DNA from: Flavobacteriales bacterium
GTDB lineage: Bacteria; Bacteroidota; Bacteroidia; Flavobacteriales_F; PHOS-HE28
Assembly (NCBI GenBank): GCA_016710015.1
Contig: JADJLR010000009.1
Coordinates: 1-64,000 of the forward strand
Direction: 5' to 3'
Length of the DNA stretch: 64,000 nt
The notes under the pieces are model-generated. The model did no database searches, was not told the origin of the DNA, and saw only the letters and a list, made by a program, of their open reading frames with translations. Positions 45,292 through 54,336 of this stretch are shown here, one piece after another. The first letter of the stretch is position 1. Each line of letters starts with the position of its first letter. A program made the translations under genes and the position numbers.

Positions 45292-45672
45292 TTACTTCTT
45301 CTTCTCCCGGTTACGCTCGGCGGTTTTTACGCTGGCTGCGAAAATGGCCACGAGTTCAACACATTCTCGCAAGAGCCATGCATTCTCCTTGATCTCCGGG
45401 TCCATCAATTTCGCCTTGAACTGGACGCGCAAATTGTTGCGGGACTCGCGCAGTTCCTTCAGAGCCAGTTTCATTTTGTGAATGAAATCGGCGGTCGATT
45501 CCGAACCCTGGACCTCGCCATAGTGCAGTGCCGGAGCCGTGCCACTTCGAAGCAATTGCTTTCCCAAATGCAGCCCAGCCGTCGACTTTGGCATTCGATC
45601 CGTGTAGAGCACGATCGCCGCACCGAACTCCACACACCGGTCATCAAGGTCATACTTCCGTTCTGTGCCCAT
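45292..45672 (-). CDS. Four-helix-bundle protein (23S rRNA IVS type)
   Basis: 126 residues; starts MGTERKYDLDDRCVEFGAAIVLY, followed by LGKQLLRSGTAPALHYGEVQGSESTADFIHKMKLALKELRESRNNL. The LxxQLLRSGTSxxANYxEAxxAxSxxDFxxKLxxALKE pattern defines the family. Members occur inside intervening sequences of 23S rRNA genes and as free-standing genes; the pentameric bundle has no proven function. Here it stands between unrelated genes and is bracketed by similar A/G-rich inverted sequences, as if inserted as a cassette. Confidence 0.9.
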   Translation of the reverse strand: MGTERKYDLDDRCVEFGAAIVLYTDRMPKSTAGLHLGKQLLRSGTAPALHYGEVQGSESTADFIHKMKLALKELRESRNNLRVQFKAKLMDPEIKENAWLLRECVELVAIFAASVKTAERNREKKK

Positions 45673-45727
45673 TCTACATTCTGAATTCTTCTGTTCTTCT
45701 GTTCTGCGGTTCTACTGTTCTACATTC
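45668..45727 (-). repeat. Right arm of the four-helix cassette inverted repeat
   Basis: A low-complexity segment of repeated TTCT(G/A) units, related in reverse complement to 45239-45280. It includes the start codon region of the four-helix gene and touches the end of the PIG-L gene. Confidence 0.55.
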
Positions 45728-48278
45728 ACTTGTCACTCCGCAGCGATATCATATTGGCGAACAAGCGATACGCGCCCGCCACCCCCGCCGGCAACTCCCG
45801 AAAGAAACTAATGCCCGTATACACGTACCGTCCCTTGCCATATTCACACGTGATCAACGCACCATCCAGCGCGTCTTCTCCGGGGTCGTTCCAGCTGATC
45901 AGCGCGGTGTATTTCGGGTCGCGCTCACCCACGAAATAGAGGCCGCGTTCCTGCACCCAACCGTCGAAATCGGATAGGTTGATCTTGTTCGGCGTGTTCA
46001 GGAGCGCATGGTCCTTTTGCAGGAAGGTGGGAGGTGCTTCCTCCACGGTCACGCGGTCACGGGAAAGTTGGAAAGGGTATGGGCCGATCTTGCTTTCATC
46101 CACCATCATATCCCTACTGCGCGTGTTGTATTGTGCCACCACCGTGCCGCCGTTCTCCACGAATTGCATCAGCACCGGATTGAATTGCGCCATGGCCTTC
46201 TCGGTGTTGTAGGCGCGAATGCCGACCACGATCGCGTCGTACTTCGAGATACTTTCCAAGGTCGCGGTGGAAGGGTCGATCATGTCCACGGTGACACCGA
46301 GGCGTTCGATCGCTTGGGGCACATCATCACCAGCGCCTTTGATGTAGCCCACGTGTGTGGCGTTCACTTTCACATCCAGCGGGATCAGCTTCACCTCGGC
46401 GGGCGTGTAGTACACCTGCGCCATAATGTGCGGGTAGTCGATCTCGTGCAGCGTACGGTCCGCCTTGCCCTTGGGGCCACGGAACTCGAACTTCACCGCA
46501 CCGGCCTTGGCCTTTTCACCGGGGAACAATTGAAAGGTGAAGGACTGCCGTTCGTTGCGTTTCGCGATGTTCACCAGCTTCAGGTCTTTGGTGGTGCCCC
46601 AGCCTTCGGGCAGCGTCACGTTCAGTTGACCGCTCAAGCTATCGGTGAGCGCTTCCACTTCGATCTCGATGGTCTGCGTACCGCCTCGGGCGATCACGAT
46701 ATCCGTCTTCGGAATGATGGATGCGACAGGTGTGACGTATACAGGGCGAATGCATTCGCCGTCTACGCGATCGACCCATTTGTGGAAAAGCCTTGCATAT
46801 GTCCAAGTAGGAGTCTTTTCATCTGGTCCAACGAACTCGCCGGCAATCCGAATTAGTGAATGATCCACTGGGCGGCCGATCTGGTGTGGGTCAACATCGT
46901 ACGTGTTACCATGTGTTCTCGCTAGCCAGTAGGGTTGGTCGATGTTGGCTTCGGGTTCGAGGATGGCAGGATAACTCGATGCATTCTTAACCACAAAGGG
47001 TCGTAGTCTATTCTGCTGATGGAGCTTTGAGCGGATTTCGGATAAGCCAATGCTGTCTACGCGGCCTAGTCGCGGAAAGAACTGTATCAGCAGTCGTATG
47101 GAATCCTGTGTTGTTATATAGGGAGTCGAACAATTGGCCTCGCTCACCATTCCCATACAAGCATTGATGATGGCCTCGAGCTCTTCCGGCCTCTTGATTC
47201 TGTACCAGTGCATCCACTCCGAGGGAATGTTGTCCCCGCCATAATTGTCGTCGAGAAATCTAGCGAGCCTCCAAAGCCCGACCAAGCTCTTCTCCGGGGC
47301 TTGAAGTGAATAGTCGGCAAGTAGGCTCGATATAAGAGGACCGCCATCCTTCTCCTTCCTTAGTCGCCCCCACGTCATATCAATCCCTTCAAAAATGTCA
47401 TCGCCTTTGGGTCGGTCGCCTTTCTCGAAGTGTAGGTATTCCAGTTGCTCACCGCGCGTTTCGGCGGCACCAAAGCCTTGGCTCTTGTGCATGCTGCGGC
47501 TGCGCCCTGCGATCTCCGTGTAGCTCAGGCCCAGCAAGGGGTCGTATCCACCCACATCCACGCTGAACCAGTCCTTGTCGGTCTTCGCGAACTCCGCAAG
47601 GTCCTTGCGCCACCACGTGCTTCCGTTGAAGAAAAGCCGGCGCGGTTGCCACACTTCAAGGCCTTGTTCCAGTTGCTCGGGAAAGGCGTTCGGGTCACCG
47701 GCCAGGTCGAATGCTTCATGTGCGAGGATCGCGGATGCCGTATGATGCCCATGTCCACCGCCACCATCGTTCGGGAAGCGCGTAATGATCACATCCGGAC
47801 GGAACATGCGGATCACGCGCACCACATCGCTGAGCACTTCCTGCTTGCCCCATTTCTCAAAACTCTCTTCGGCCGTTTTGCTGTATCCGAAGTCCACCGC
47901 ACGGGTGAAGAACTGCTCCCCACCATCGATGCGCCGTGCTTCCAACAACTCCTGTGTGCGGATGATCCCGAGCGCATCACCCAGTTCGGGTCCGATCAGG
48001 TTCTGTCCGCCATCGCCACGTGTGAGACTAAGGTTTCCGGTACGCACCTTCTTTCCATTCGCCAACCACGCGATCAACTTGGTGTTCTCGTCATCGGGGT
48101 GCGCCACGACGTAGAGCACGCTGCCCAGCACGTTGAGCTTCTGCATCTTGTGCAGGATCTCGGCGGCGTTGGGTTGCTCCGGAGGTCGTTGAGCGAAGGT
48201 GTGAAGGGCGAAGAGATGAAGCGTAAAGGTGAGGAGTGCGGCGATGGTTACCTGCGTGCGTGAGTGGTCGAAGTGCAT
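45726..48278 (-). CDS. Exported PIG-L family deacetylase
   Basis: 850 residues from ATG 48278: signal peptide (to about TFAQ), then a LmbE/PIG-L domain with AHPDDE (metal-binding Asp, Asp/Glu) and HGHH (second His ligand) in GGGGHGHHTASAILAHEAFD. The long C-terminal part contains a galactose-binding or NEW3-like segment (VEALTDSLSGQLNVTLPEGWG) and a class I glutamine-amidotransferase-like end (YDAIVVGIRAYNTEKAMAQ ... LQFVENGGTVVAQYN). PIG-L enzymes remove N-acetyl groups from GlcNAc-type sugars using zinc. This large exported type is common in Bacteroidota; its substrate is unknown. The promoter at 48283 nearly abuts the start. Confidence 0.87.
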   Translation of the reverse strand: MHFDHSRTQVTIAALLTFTLHLFALHTFAQRPPEQPNAAEILHKMQKLNVLGSVLYVVAHPDDENTKLIAWLANGKKVRTGNLSLTRGDGGQNLIGPELGDALGIIRTQELLEARRIDGGEQFFTRAVDFGYSKTAEESFEKWGKQEVLSDVVRVIRMFRPDVIITRFPNDGGGGHGHHTASAILAHEAFDLAGDPNAFPEQLEQGLEVWQPRRLFFNGSTWWRKDLAEFAKTDKDWFSVDVGGYDPLLGLSYTEIAGRSRSMHKSQGFGAAETRGEQLEYLHFEKGDRPKGDDIFEGIDMTWGRLRKEKDGGPLISSLLADYSLQAPEKSLVGLWRLARFLDDNYGGDNIPSEWMHWYRIKRPEELEAIINACMGMVSEANCSTPYITTQDSIRLLIQFFPRLGRVDSIGLSEIRSKLHQQNRLRPFVVKNASSYPAILEPEANIDQPYWLARTHGNTYDVDPHQIGRPVDHSLIRIAGEFVGPDEKTPTWTYARLFHKWVDRVDGECIRPVYVTPVASIIPKTDIVIARGGTQTIEIEVEALTDSLSGQLNVTLPEGWGTTKDLKLVNIAKRNERQSFTFQLFPGEKAKAGAVKFEFRGPKGKADRTLHEIDYPHIMAQVYYTPAEVKLIPLDVKVNATHVGYIKGAGDDVPQAIERLGVTVDMIDPSTATLESISKYDAIVVGIRAYNTEKAMAQFNPVLMQFVENGGTVVAQYNTRSRDMMVDESKIGPYPFQLSRDRVTVEEAPPTFLQKDHALLNTPNKINLSDFDGWVQERGLYFVGERDPKYTALISWNDPGEDALDGALITCEYGKGRYVYTGISFFRELPAGVAGAYRLFANMISLRSDK

Positions 48279-48282
48279 GGCA

Positions 48283-48290
48283 CGAAGGTA
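48283..48290 (-). promoter_or_regulatory. -7 box abutting the PIG-L start codon
   Basis: Minus-strand TACCTTCG, with TTG (48309-48307) 16 bases upstream. Only four bases separate it from ATG 48278, so the mRNA would be leaderless or nearly so. Confidence 0.5.
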
Positions 48291-48337
48291 GAGCGCACGC
48301 CTCGTGCAACTCCCCGTATGGAACCAACGGCATACGG

Positions 48338-49114
48338 TCAAACCATTTGTTCCTGCAAGGCTTTTGCGATCTGTTCCTTGTAGCTGCGTCCGCTAACGAT
48401 ACGCTCGCCATTGGCCATGCTGAAGATGAACTCGTTGTTACCACTATAGCGCGTGCTGCGGATATGAGCAGTGTTCACGATGTAGCTGCGGTGGATGCGG
48501 AGGAAGCGCGCCGGATCCAATTCGGACTCCACGGCGTTCATCGTCATGCGGTAGAGGTGGTTGCGATCCTTCAACTGAAGGCAGAGGTAGTTCCCTTCGG
48601 CACGGAGGAAGACGAGGTCATCGACATTCACTTTGTATTCGCGGCCCTTGTCGCGTATCGTGAACACCTCGGTGTATTCGCTCTTGGCATGCATGTGTTC
48701 GCGCATCAGGTCCAACAACTTGCCAGTGAGTTTGCTGTTCATGCGCATGTCGATGTGCTTCTTTGCTTTCTCCAGCGAGGAGAAGAAGCGATCATCGTCG
48801 TATGGTTTCAGCAGGTAATCCACGGCGTTGCGATCAAAGGCCTTCAAGGCGTATTGGTCGTGGGCGGTTACGAAGATCACGAAGGGCTTGCGATCATCTT
48901 CGATGCGATCCAAGGTCTCGATACCGCTGATCTGTGGCATCTGAACATCCAAGAACATCAGATCGGGTCGATGCTTGCTCACCGCCTCCAAGGCTTCCAG
49001 GCCGTTGCGGCATTCAGCAACGAGTTCGAGTTCGGGGTCTTGCGCCAACAGTCGTACGATGCGCGCACGTGCTGCGGGTTCGTCATCCACGATGACAGCT
49101 CGGATATGTTTCAT
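48338..49114 (-). CDS. LytTR-family response regulator
   Basis: 258 residues. Receiver domain 1-120 with acidic pocket IVDDEP (Asp10/11), phosphoacceptor Asp56 in DLMFLDVQMP, Thr in VTAHDQYALKAF and Lys in VDYLLKPY. The C-terminal LytTR DNA-binding domain contains VDDLVFLRAEGNYLCLQL and FLRIHRSYIVNTAHI. It should bind direct repeats at target promoters once phosphorylated by the overlapping sensor kinase gene (4-bp overlap). Targets cannot be inferred. Confidence 0.96.
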   Translation of the reverse strand: MKHIRAVIVDDEPAARARIVRLLAQDPELELVAECRNGLEALEAVSKHRPDLMFLDVQMPQISGIETLDRIEDDRKPFVIFVTAHDQYALKAFDRNAVDYLLKPYDDDRFFSSLEKAKKHIDMRMNSKLTGKLLDLMREHMHAKSEYTEVFTIRDKGREYKVNVDDLVFLRAEGNYLCLQLKDRNHLYRMTMNAVESELDPARFLRIHRSYIVNTAHIRSTRYSGNNEFIFSMANGERIVSGRSYKEQIAKALQEQMV

Positions 49115-50262
49115 GGTAAAGGCATTTTGATCGGAGAGGATCGAGTCGGAGCATGTTCAATGGGTAAACCGATGCATACGTGGAACCCGTTCGCTCCGGG
49201 AGACCGGGTGGTGAAGGACGAGTTGTCTCCGTAGAGCAGTTGTATACGATCGCGCACGTTGCGCAGGCCGATGCCTCCATTGGTCATTGCATGTACGACA
49301 TCGGTGCAACCCTTTCCGTTGTCCACCACCTCCAGCCAAAGGCGATCACCTTCCTTGGAAGCCTTTACGGTGATGTGTACACCATCGTTGGAGAGGTCAG
49401 GTCCATGTTTGATCGCATTCTCGACCAAGGGTTGAAGGATCATGCTCGGCACTTGCACATTCCGCAGTTCAGCAGGTATCTCGAATTCCACTTGCAGGCG
49501 ATCACGGAAGCGTATGGCTTCGATGCCGAGGTAATTGGAGATGTAGTCTATCTCGCGTTCCAGTGGGACCTTGTCGTGCTGGGTCTTGTCGAGCGTTACA
49601 CGGAGCAACTGCCCAAGGCGGCTCAGCACGGTCCGCGCATCGTTGATGTTCTCGTCCATCAATGCGCTCACTGTGTTCAGTGTATTGAATAGGAAGTGGG
49701 GTTGCACTTGTTTCTTCAAGGCTTCCAGTTGACTGATCTGCAACTCGTGCTTCAGGTGAAGGAGTTGTTCATGCTCCTGCCGTTGTAGCCGTGCATTTTC
49801 CAAAGCCACCATCACGCCCATGAGCACACCATACTCCATGGTGCGCGAAACGATGGCGGGTGCCAGTGCGCTATACGCCCAACTGCGATTCGCAGGATCG
49901 GTGAAGTCAAAATCGCCAATGCGTTGCAGGATGGTGTAATAAGCCGCCGACGTGACCACCTCGTGCAGTGTTGCGATGAGTATGCCCAAGCCGAGATGGA
50001 TGATCACGGTGCGCAGGATCGGTCGGCCTTGGAACGGCCAACGGCGAAGGATGGAATACACCAACGGACACAAGAGCGCCCAAAAGAGGAAGTTGAGATA
50101 GGGCACCGGGGCTTCACGCCACCAGTTGAATTCGCTCATGTTCTTCAGATCCGCGTACACGTAGTGGTGCATGTAGGCTTGGAACAAGAACAGGGTGGCA
50201 AGGACCCCGGCCGTGATCAATATGGTCCGGAAACGGATCGGGGTTTGCTTGAAGTAGTTCAT
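49111..50262 (-). CDS. LytS-type sensor histidine kinase
   Basis: 383 residues: four or so N-terminal membrane segments without a recognisable ligand domain, a coiled coil (QRQEHEQLLHLKHELQISQLEALKKQ), the His_kinase domain motif VQPHFLFNTLNTVSAL with the phosphorylated His, and an ATPase domain with N box LQPLVENAIKHG, VVDNGKG and GGIGLRNVRDRI. It is the upstream gene of the two-component pair and overlaps the regulator by 4 bp. The signal sensed within the membrane is unknown. Confidence 0.95.
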   Translation of the reverse strand: MNYFKQTPIRFRTILITAGVLATLFLFQAYMHHYVYADLKNMSEFNWWREAPVPYLNFLFWALLCPLVYSILRRWPFQGRPILRTVIIHLGLGILIATLHEVVTSAAYYTILQRIGDFDFTDPANRSWAYSALAPAIVSRTMEYGVLMGVMVALENARLQRQEHEQLLHLKHELQISQLEALKKQVQPHFLFNTLNTVSALMDENINDARTVLSRLGQLLRVTLDKTQHDKVPLEREIDYISNYLGIEAIRFRDRLQVEFEIPAELRNVQVPSMILQPLVENAIKHGPDLSNDGVHITVKASKEGDRLWLEVVDNGKGCTDVVHAMTNGGIGLRNVRDRIQLLYGDNSSFTTRSPGANGFHVCIGLPIEHAPTRSSPIKMPLP

Positions 50263-50544
50263 TCGCAGTGATGAGCGGCCATGAATGGAAGGTGTGACCG
50301 TTCGATGGATCCGAATTCGGGACGGGATCGGTGTCCGAGTTCGAAACTAGACCGCACCATCGCCTTGGCCCAACCAGAACGTGATGGACGGCAAGTGGTG
50401 GGACGAACGGTTGGGCAAATCCAAGGCCGATCCTGCCCGAGGAAACGACCGTACGCGGGGCTGCTTTCCTAAAACCCAAGCTATGCGGATGCGCTAGAGT
50501 GGATCACCCCATGATCGGGCCGAGAGCGAAGTGGAGTCCGCGCT

Positions 50545-51342
50545 TCAACCGAAGATCAAATTGAAGGTCATCCCATTCACTGTGACCGAGAAGTCACGGT
50601 CACAAGCCCCGTTACCGTAGTCGATCAACACGACGGGGCGTTCGCTCGGTGTAATGCGCAGGCTGCCTTGCATGATCCACGGGCAATCCACCTGCACGCG
50701 CAACGGGGATTCGATGGAGACCGTGTACGAAACGCCATTCCGGTTGACCCCGCTGCCAACTCCGCTAATGAGGTACGCATCATCGAAGGGGTCCATCGTT
50801 TCCGAACCCGTCACCCAGGTCCTGGTGCGTTGCGCTACATGAGCGGCGGTCCAAGTGCCATCATCGGCAGTAAGCGTCCCGTTCACCGAAATGTCGAAAG
50901 CGGGGTGGCCGTTCGCATCCGGCCCGGTGTTGCGCACGGTCTTGGTGCCTTGCACATGGATGTTGTTGACGTGGTAGTCCTCGGGTGTGATGATGATCTC
51001 GGTCCCAACATCGCGGTACCGTCCGGTGTAGGACACCTGAATGCGCCCGCGACGGGTTCGACCATTCAGAGCGGTGCAATTCACATCGCCGAAGTCCAGC
51101 GTGATGGTCCTTGGAGTAGCCGAGGTGTCGAATGAGACGGTTGGTGAACAGAGGTCGCGAAGGCCGTTCTCTTCCACGGCATTCTCTACTTGGAGAAGGA
51201 TATCATTGAAGGCATTCTCAGCGAGTGCGTTGTCGCTTGCACTGGAATAGTCCCGGCTCAAAGGTTCAGCCGTTTCAGGACGGCAAGCGCTGAATACGAT
51301 CAAAGTGCAGAACACGATCGCGGGAAGGTTTCGCTTTTTCAT
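50545..51342 (-). CDS. Putative lipoprotein of unknown function
   Basis: 265 residues from ATG 51342 (MKKRNLPAIVFCTLIVFSACRPE). The lipobox FSAC makes Cys20 the lipidation site. The mature part is beta-rich, with FDTSATPRTITLDFGDVNCTALNGRTRRGRIQVSYTGRYRDVG and later VVLIDYGNGACDRDFSVTVNG, and two cysteine pairs. I recognise this style from Bacteroidota lipoproteins but no named domain. It is located between the two-component genes and folA, on the same strand but with 282 bp upstream of the kinase start. Confidence 0.78.
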   Translation of the reverse strand: MKKRNLPAIVFCTLIVFSACRPETAEPLSRDYSSASDNALAENAFNDILLQVENAVEENGLRDLCSPTVSFDTSATPRTITLDFGDVNCTALNGRTRRGRIQVSYTGRYRDVGTEIIITPEDYHVNNIHVQGTKTVRNTGPDANGHPAFDISVNGTLTADDGTWTAAHVAQRTRTWVTGSETMDPFDDAYLISGVGSGVNRNGVSYTVSIESPLRVQVDCPWIMQGSLRITPSERPVVLIDYGNGACDRDFSVTVNGMTFNLIFG

Positions 51343-51403
51343 GGTGATGGGATCTTTGAACAAGTATGCGATCTCCGTGCCAAGGTTGGATCCATAGGCC
51401 AAG

Positions 51404-51910
51404 TTACACACGCTCCAACACCACGAAGCTGAATGCGAACGCGTGCCGATCGTCCGCATCGTGCTGGGTGCGGCTTACCTCCTGCCATTCGCCGGGATCC
51501 AGCACGGGGAAGTGGGTATCGCCTTCCACATCGGCGTGTACCAAGGTGATGTAGAGGCGATCGATCAACCGCATGGTCATGGCTTCGCGGTAGATCTCGC
51601 CGCCGCCGATGATGAAGACCTCTTCTTCATTGGCCAGATGCGCGATCTCCAGTGCACCGGTCAAGCTGTCGATAACCGTTGCGCCAGGTGCATCGTACGC
51701 GTCGTTCCGCGTGATCACGATGTTCGGCCGCCCTTGCAACGGTCTGTATTTCGTTGGAATGCTCTCGTAGTTCTTCCGCCCGGTGATCACATGGTGGCCC
51801 ATGGTCATGTGTTGGAAGTACTTCAGGTCATCGGGTAGATGCCAAGGCAGATCACCCTCCTTTCCGATGGTGCCGTTGTCCGCGACGGCCGCGATGGCGG
51901 AGACGATCAT
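51404..51910 (-). CDS. folA: Dihydrofolate reductase
   Basis: 168 residues with NGTIGKEGDLPWHLPDDLKYF (the Asp in LPDDL is the folate-binding acid), VITGRKNYESIP and VFIIGGGEIYREAM (NADPH site). It regenerates tetrahydrofolate from the dihydrofolate left by thymidylate synthase, whose gene overlaps it by 4 bp upstream. Length and motifs are normal. Confidence 0.97.
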   Translation of the reverse strand: MIVSAIAAVADNGTIGKEGDLPWHLPDDLKYFQHMTMGHHVITGRKNYESIPTKYRPLQGRPNIVITRNDAYDAPGATVIDSLTGALEIAHLANEEEVFIIGGGEIYREAMTMRLIDRLYITLVHADVEGDTHFPVLDPGEWQEVSRTQHDADDRHAFAFSFVVLERV

Positions 51911-52701
51911 ACCGATACGGCGGCTTTGATGTGGGGATGCGGATCGTAGTCCTTCAAGGTGAAGTGCTCGAAGGTGAAGTCAAAGAGATCCGTTACCGAA
52001 GGATCCAGTTCCATTTTCGGAAGTGGGCGTACATCACGGGTCAGTTGCAAACGGGCTTGTTCCAAGTGATCATTGTACAGGTGAACATCACCGAACGTGT
52101 GGATGAATTCACCGGGTTTCAACCCACAGACCTGTGCCATCATCAAGGTGAGCAACGCATAACTCGCGATGTTGAATGGAACACCGAGGAAGGTATCAGC
52201 ACTGCGTTGGTAGAGTTGGCAACTCAACTTCCCATCGGCCACATAGAATTGGAAGAGACAATGGCAGGGAGGCAACGCCATGCGGTCCACGTCGGCCGGA
52301 TTCCACGCGGTCACGATCAAGCGGCGACTGTCCGGGTTCGTCTTGATCATCTCCACCAACTTGCTGATCTGATCGATGCTTTGGCCGTTCGGTGCGGGCC
52401 AGTTGCGCCATTGGTAACCGTATACCGGTCCGAGGTTCCCTTCGGCATCTGCCCATTCGTCCCAGATCTTCACGCCATTGTCCTGGAGGTATTTGATGTT
52501 GGTATCGCCCTTCAAGAACCAAAGCAACTCATGAATGATGCTCTTGGTGTGCAGTTTCTTGGTGGTGAGCAGTGGGAACCCTTCTGCGAGATCGAAACGC
52601 ATCTGATAGCCGAAGTAGCTGATCGTGCCCGTTCCGGTGCGGTCCATTTTGGTGGCCCCGTGATCAAGGAGGTGCTGAAGGAGATCGTGGTACTGTTTCA
52701 T
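51907..52701 (-). CDS. thyA: Thymidylate synthase
   Basis: 264 residues. The catalytic Cys lies in ALPPCHCLFQFYV. Other marks: the RTGTGTISYFGYQMRFDL N-terminus, GPVYGYQWRNW, DQISKLVEMIKTNPDSRRLIVTAWNP and the folate-site end HIKAAVSV. It methylates dUMP to dTMP using methylene-tetrahydrofolate, producing dihydrofolate for the overlapping folA. It is first gene of the thyA-folA pair. Confidence 0.98.
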   Translation of the reverse strand: MKQYHDLLQHLLDHGATKMDRTGTGTISYFGYQMRFDLAEGFPLLTTKKLHTKSIIHELLWFLKGDTNIKYLQDNGVKIWDEWADAEGNLGPVYGYQWRNWPAPNGQSIDQISKLVEMIKTNPDSRRLIVTAWNPADVDRMALPPCHCLFQFYVADGKLSCQLYQRSADTFLGVPFNIASYALLTLMMAQVCGLKPGEFIHTFGDVHLYNDHLEQARLQLTRDVRPLPKMELDPSVTDLFDFTFEHFTLKDYDPHPHIKAAVSV

Positions 52702-52741
52702 GGGTGGAAGTCGTGCGAAATTACCCCATCAATTGGTGAAT

Positions 52742-52787
52742 GAGTGGTGAGTGGTGAGTGGGGAGTGGGGAGTGGGGAGTGCAGAGT
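52742..52787. repeat. Short tandem repeat GAGTGGT/GAGTGGGG
   Basis: Six imperfect copies of a 7-8 base unit (GAGTGGT, GAGTGGGG, GAGTGCA) lie between the thyA start and the ClC stop. Such units are prone to slippage, and the copy number may vary between strains. Confidence 0.75.
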
Positions 52788-52839
52788 GGCGAGTTCGGCA
52801 AGTGATGGGCCCGACTCGCCACGGTTCCGGGTTCTGCCA

Positions 52840-54258
52840 TCACAATCCGAATCCGCGCGGTTGGTCAGGGTCAGGCTTGGGTTGGTCCTCTAGCGGAAGT
52901 GCCTGCAACAATCGCAGCTTCATCCGTTCGTAGTAACTCTTGCGGTCGATGGCCATGGCGATCAAGTAGCCGAAAGAGGCGGCATACATCAATTGGAAGA
53001 TCACGCTGTGGCGATCGGTCATTTCCAGAACGAGGATGGCGCTGGTGAAGGGCGAGCGGGACACGCCTGTGAGGAAAGCCGTCATGCCCGCAAGGATCAG
53101 CAGATTGTGTTCGTCGCGAGTAGGGTTGAACCATTGGCCGATCCAACCACCAATGGCGGCACCTGTGCTCAGCGCTGGTGCGAAGATGCCCCCCGCGCCA
53201 CCAGCACTGAAGGAGACCAGCGAGCCGAAGAAACGAGCGACTATGTTGCTAGCCGTTGGGTCGATCTCCTTGTCGAACAAATAGGTTTCCAAGGTGTGTT
53301 TTCCAGAGCCCAGCACCGTGGGGCCAAAGGCCGATACACAGCCCGCGAAGATCAGGCCGCAGCCGAGCACGAAGATGCCTTGACCGAAATTGGTCTTCAA
53401 ACTTCGGCGTATACGGTCCGTGATCAATGCCCCACGGCAGAACAGCGCACCGGCAGCACCGCTCACCACGGCGATCACCAGGATCTTGTACATGAACGAG
53501 AAGCCCACGGTCTTCACACTCGGGTAGCCGAGGAACAGATACGGACCCATCACCCACTGGGCCGTCATCCCGCTGATGATCACTGCCGTGAGCACCGCTG
53601 TGCGAAATTGTGCGATGTGGGTTTTGGTGAGTTCTTCCACTGCGAAGACGATCCCACCGAGTGGTGTGTTGAAGGCAGCGCTCAATCCAGCAGCGCCCCC
53701 GGTTATCATCATCACCCGTCGGCTCACCTTCGGCCAGAACGGTGGGAGCAATTTGTGGACGATGCGGTACACACTACCGGCGATCTGCAAGGTGGGTCCC
53801 TCGCGGCCAATGGCACCGCCGCCAAGTACCATGGCCAAGCTGCTAGCGATCTTTATGATGATGATCCGCAGGTTGAGGAAGCGCCATGAACGGTCCTCCT
53901 TCTTCTCATTCGCCACTTCGATCGCCGCCATCAGCTGCGGGATCCCGCTGCCGCTGGCCATGGGAGCGTAACGTTTCACCAACCACCACGAGATCAAGAA
54001 GCAGAGTGGAGCGGCAATGAAGATCAAGTGCGGGTGGATGGAAATGAGCCACAGATTCCACGTCTCCATCTGCTTGAAGAGCCACGCATACCCGACCGCC
54101 ACCAACGCCGTGACCATAGCCGCCACTTGGTATGGAAGCGTGAGCAAGAAGAGGTCCTTCGTGCGGTTGCTGCGCAGTTTCGTTTGAAGCCACGCCAACT
54201 GCCCGGTCAGGTACCGCTGGATCCGCTCCAGCAGCTCGTTCTTCTTCTGTTCCTCCAT
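52840..54258 (-). CDS. ClC-type chloride/proton exchanger
   Basis: 472 residues. Chloride-filter motifs: GSGIPQ near residue 103, GGGAIGREGPTLQ near 152 (gating Glu), GIFAPALSTGA near 357. FAVEELTK near residue 212 supplies the inner proton-transfer Glu, so this should be a 2Cl-/H+ antiporter rather than a channel. It has no CBS domains. It may serve acid tolerance or ion balance. The promoter is at 54269, 11 bases upstream. The C-terminal KPDPDQPRGFGL is variable. Confidence 0.94.
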   Translation of the reverse strand: MEEQKKNELLERIQRYLTGQLAWLQTKLRSNRTKDLFLLTLPYQVAAMVTALVAVGYAWLFKQMETWNLWLISIHPHLIFIAAPLCFLISWWLVKRYAPMASGSGIPQLMAAIEVANEKKEDRSWRFLNLRIIIIKIASSLAMVLGGGAIGREGPTLQIAGSVYRIVHKLLPPFWPKVSRRVMMITGGAAGLSAAFNTPLGGIVFAVEELTKTHIAQFRTAVLTAVIISGMTAQWVMGPYLFLGYPSVKTVGFSFMYKILVIAVVSGAAGALFCRGALITDRIRRSLKTNFGQGIFVLGCGLIFAGCVSAFGPTVLGSGKHTLETYLFDKEIDPTASNIVARFFGSLVSFSAGGAGGIFAPALSTGAAIGGWIGQWFNPTRDEHNLLILAGMTAFLTGVSRSPFTSAILVLEMTDRHSVIFQLMYAASFGYLIAMAIDRKSYYERMKLRLLQALPLEDQPKPDPDQPRGFGL

Positions 54259-54268
54259 GGAAGGGCGC

Positions 54269-54276
54269 CAAAGGTA
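54269..54276 (-). promoter_or_regulatory. -7 box of the ClC gene
   Basis: Minus-strand TACCTTTG, an exact match, is 10 bases before ATG 54258, with CTG 20 bases upstream in the -33 position. This implies a leader of only a few bases. Confidence 0.6.
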
Positions 54277-54336
54277 GACCTATGGATCGGGCGATCCAGG
54301 GCGCAGCTTGCCAAGCGGGATCGCCCTTTCCTAAGG

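Noticed and set aside
54289..54326. GGGCGATCC / GGATCGCCC stem as terminator of the 54337 gene
   Set aside because: The 9-bp stem is real, but on the relevant strand it is not followed by T residues and it overlaps the upstream region of the ClC promoter, so I did not call it.
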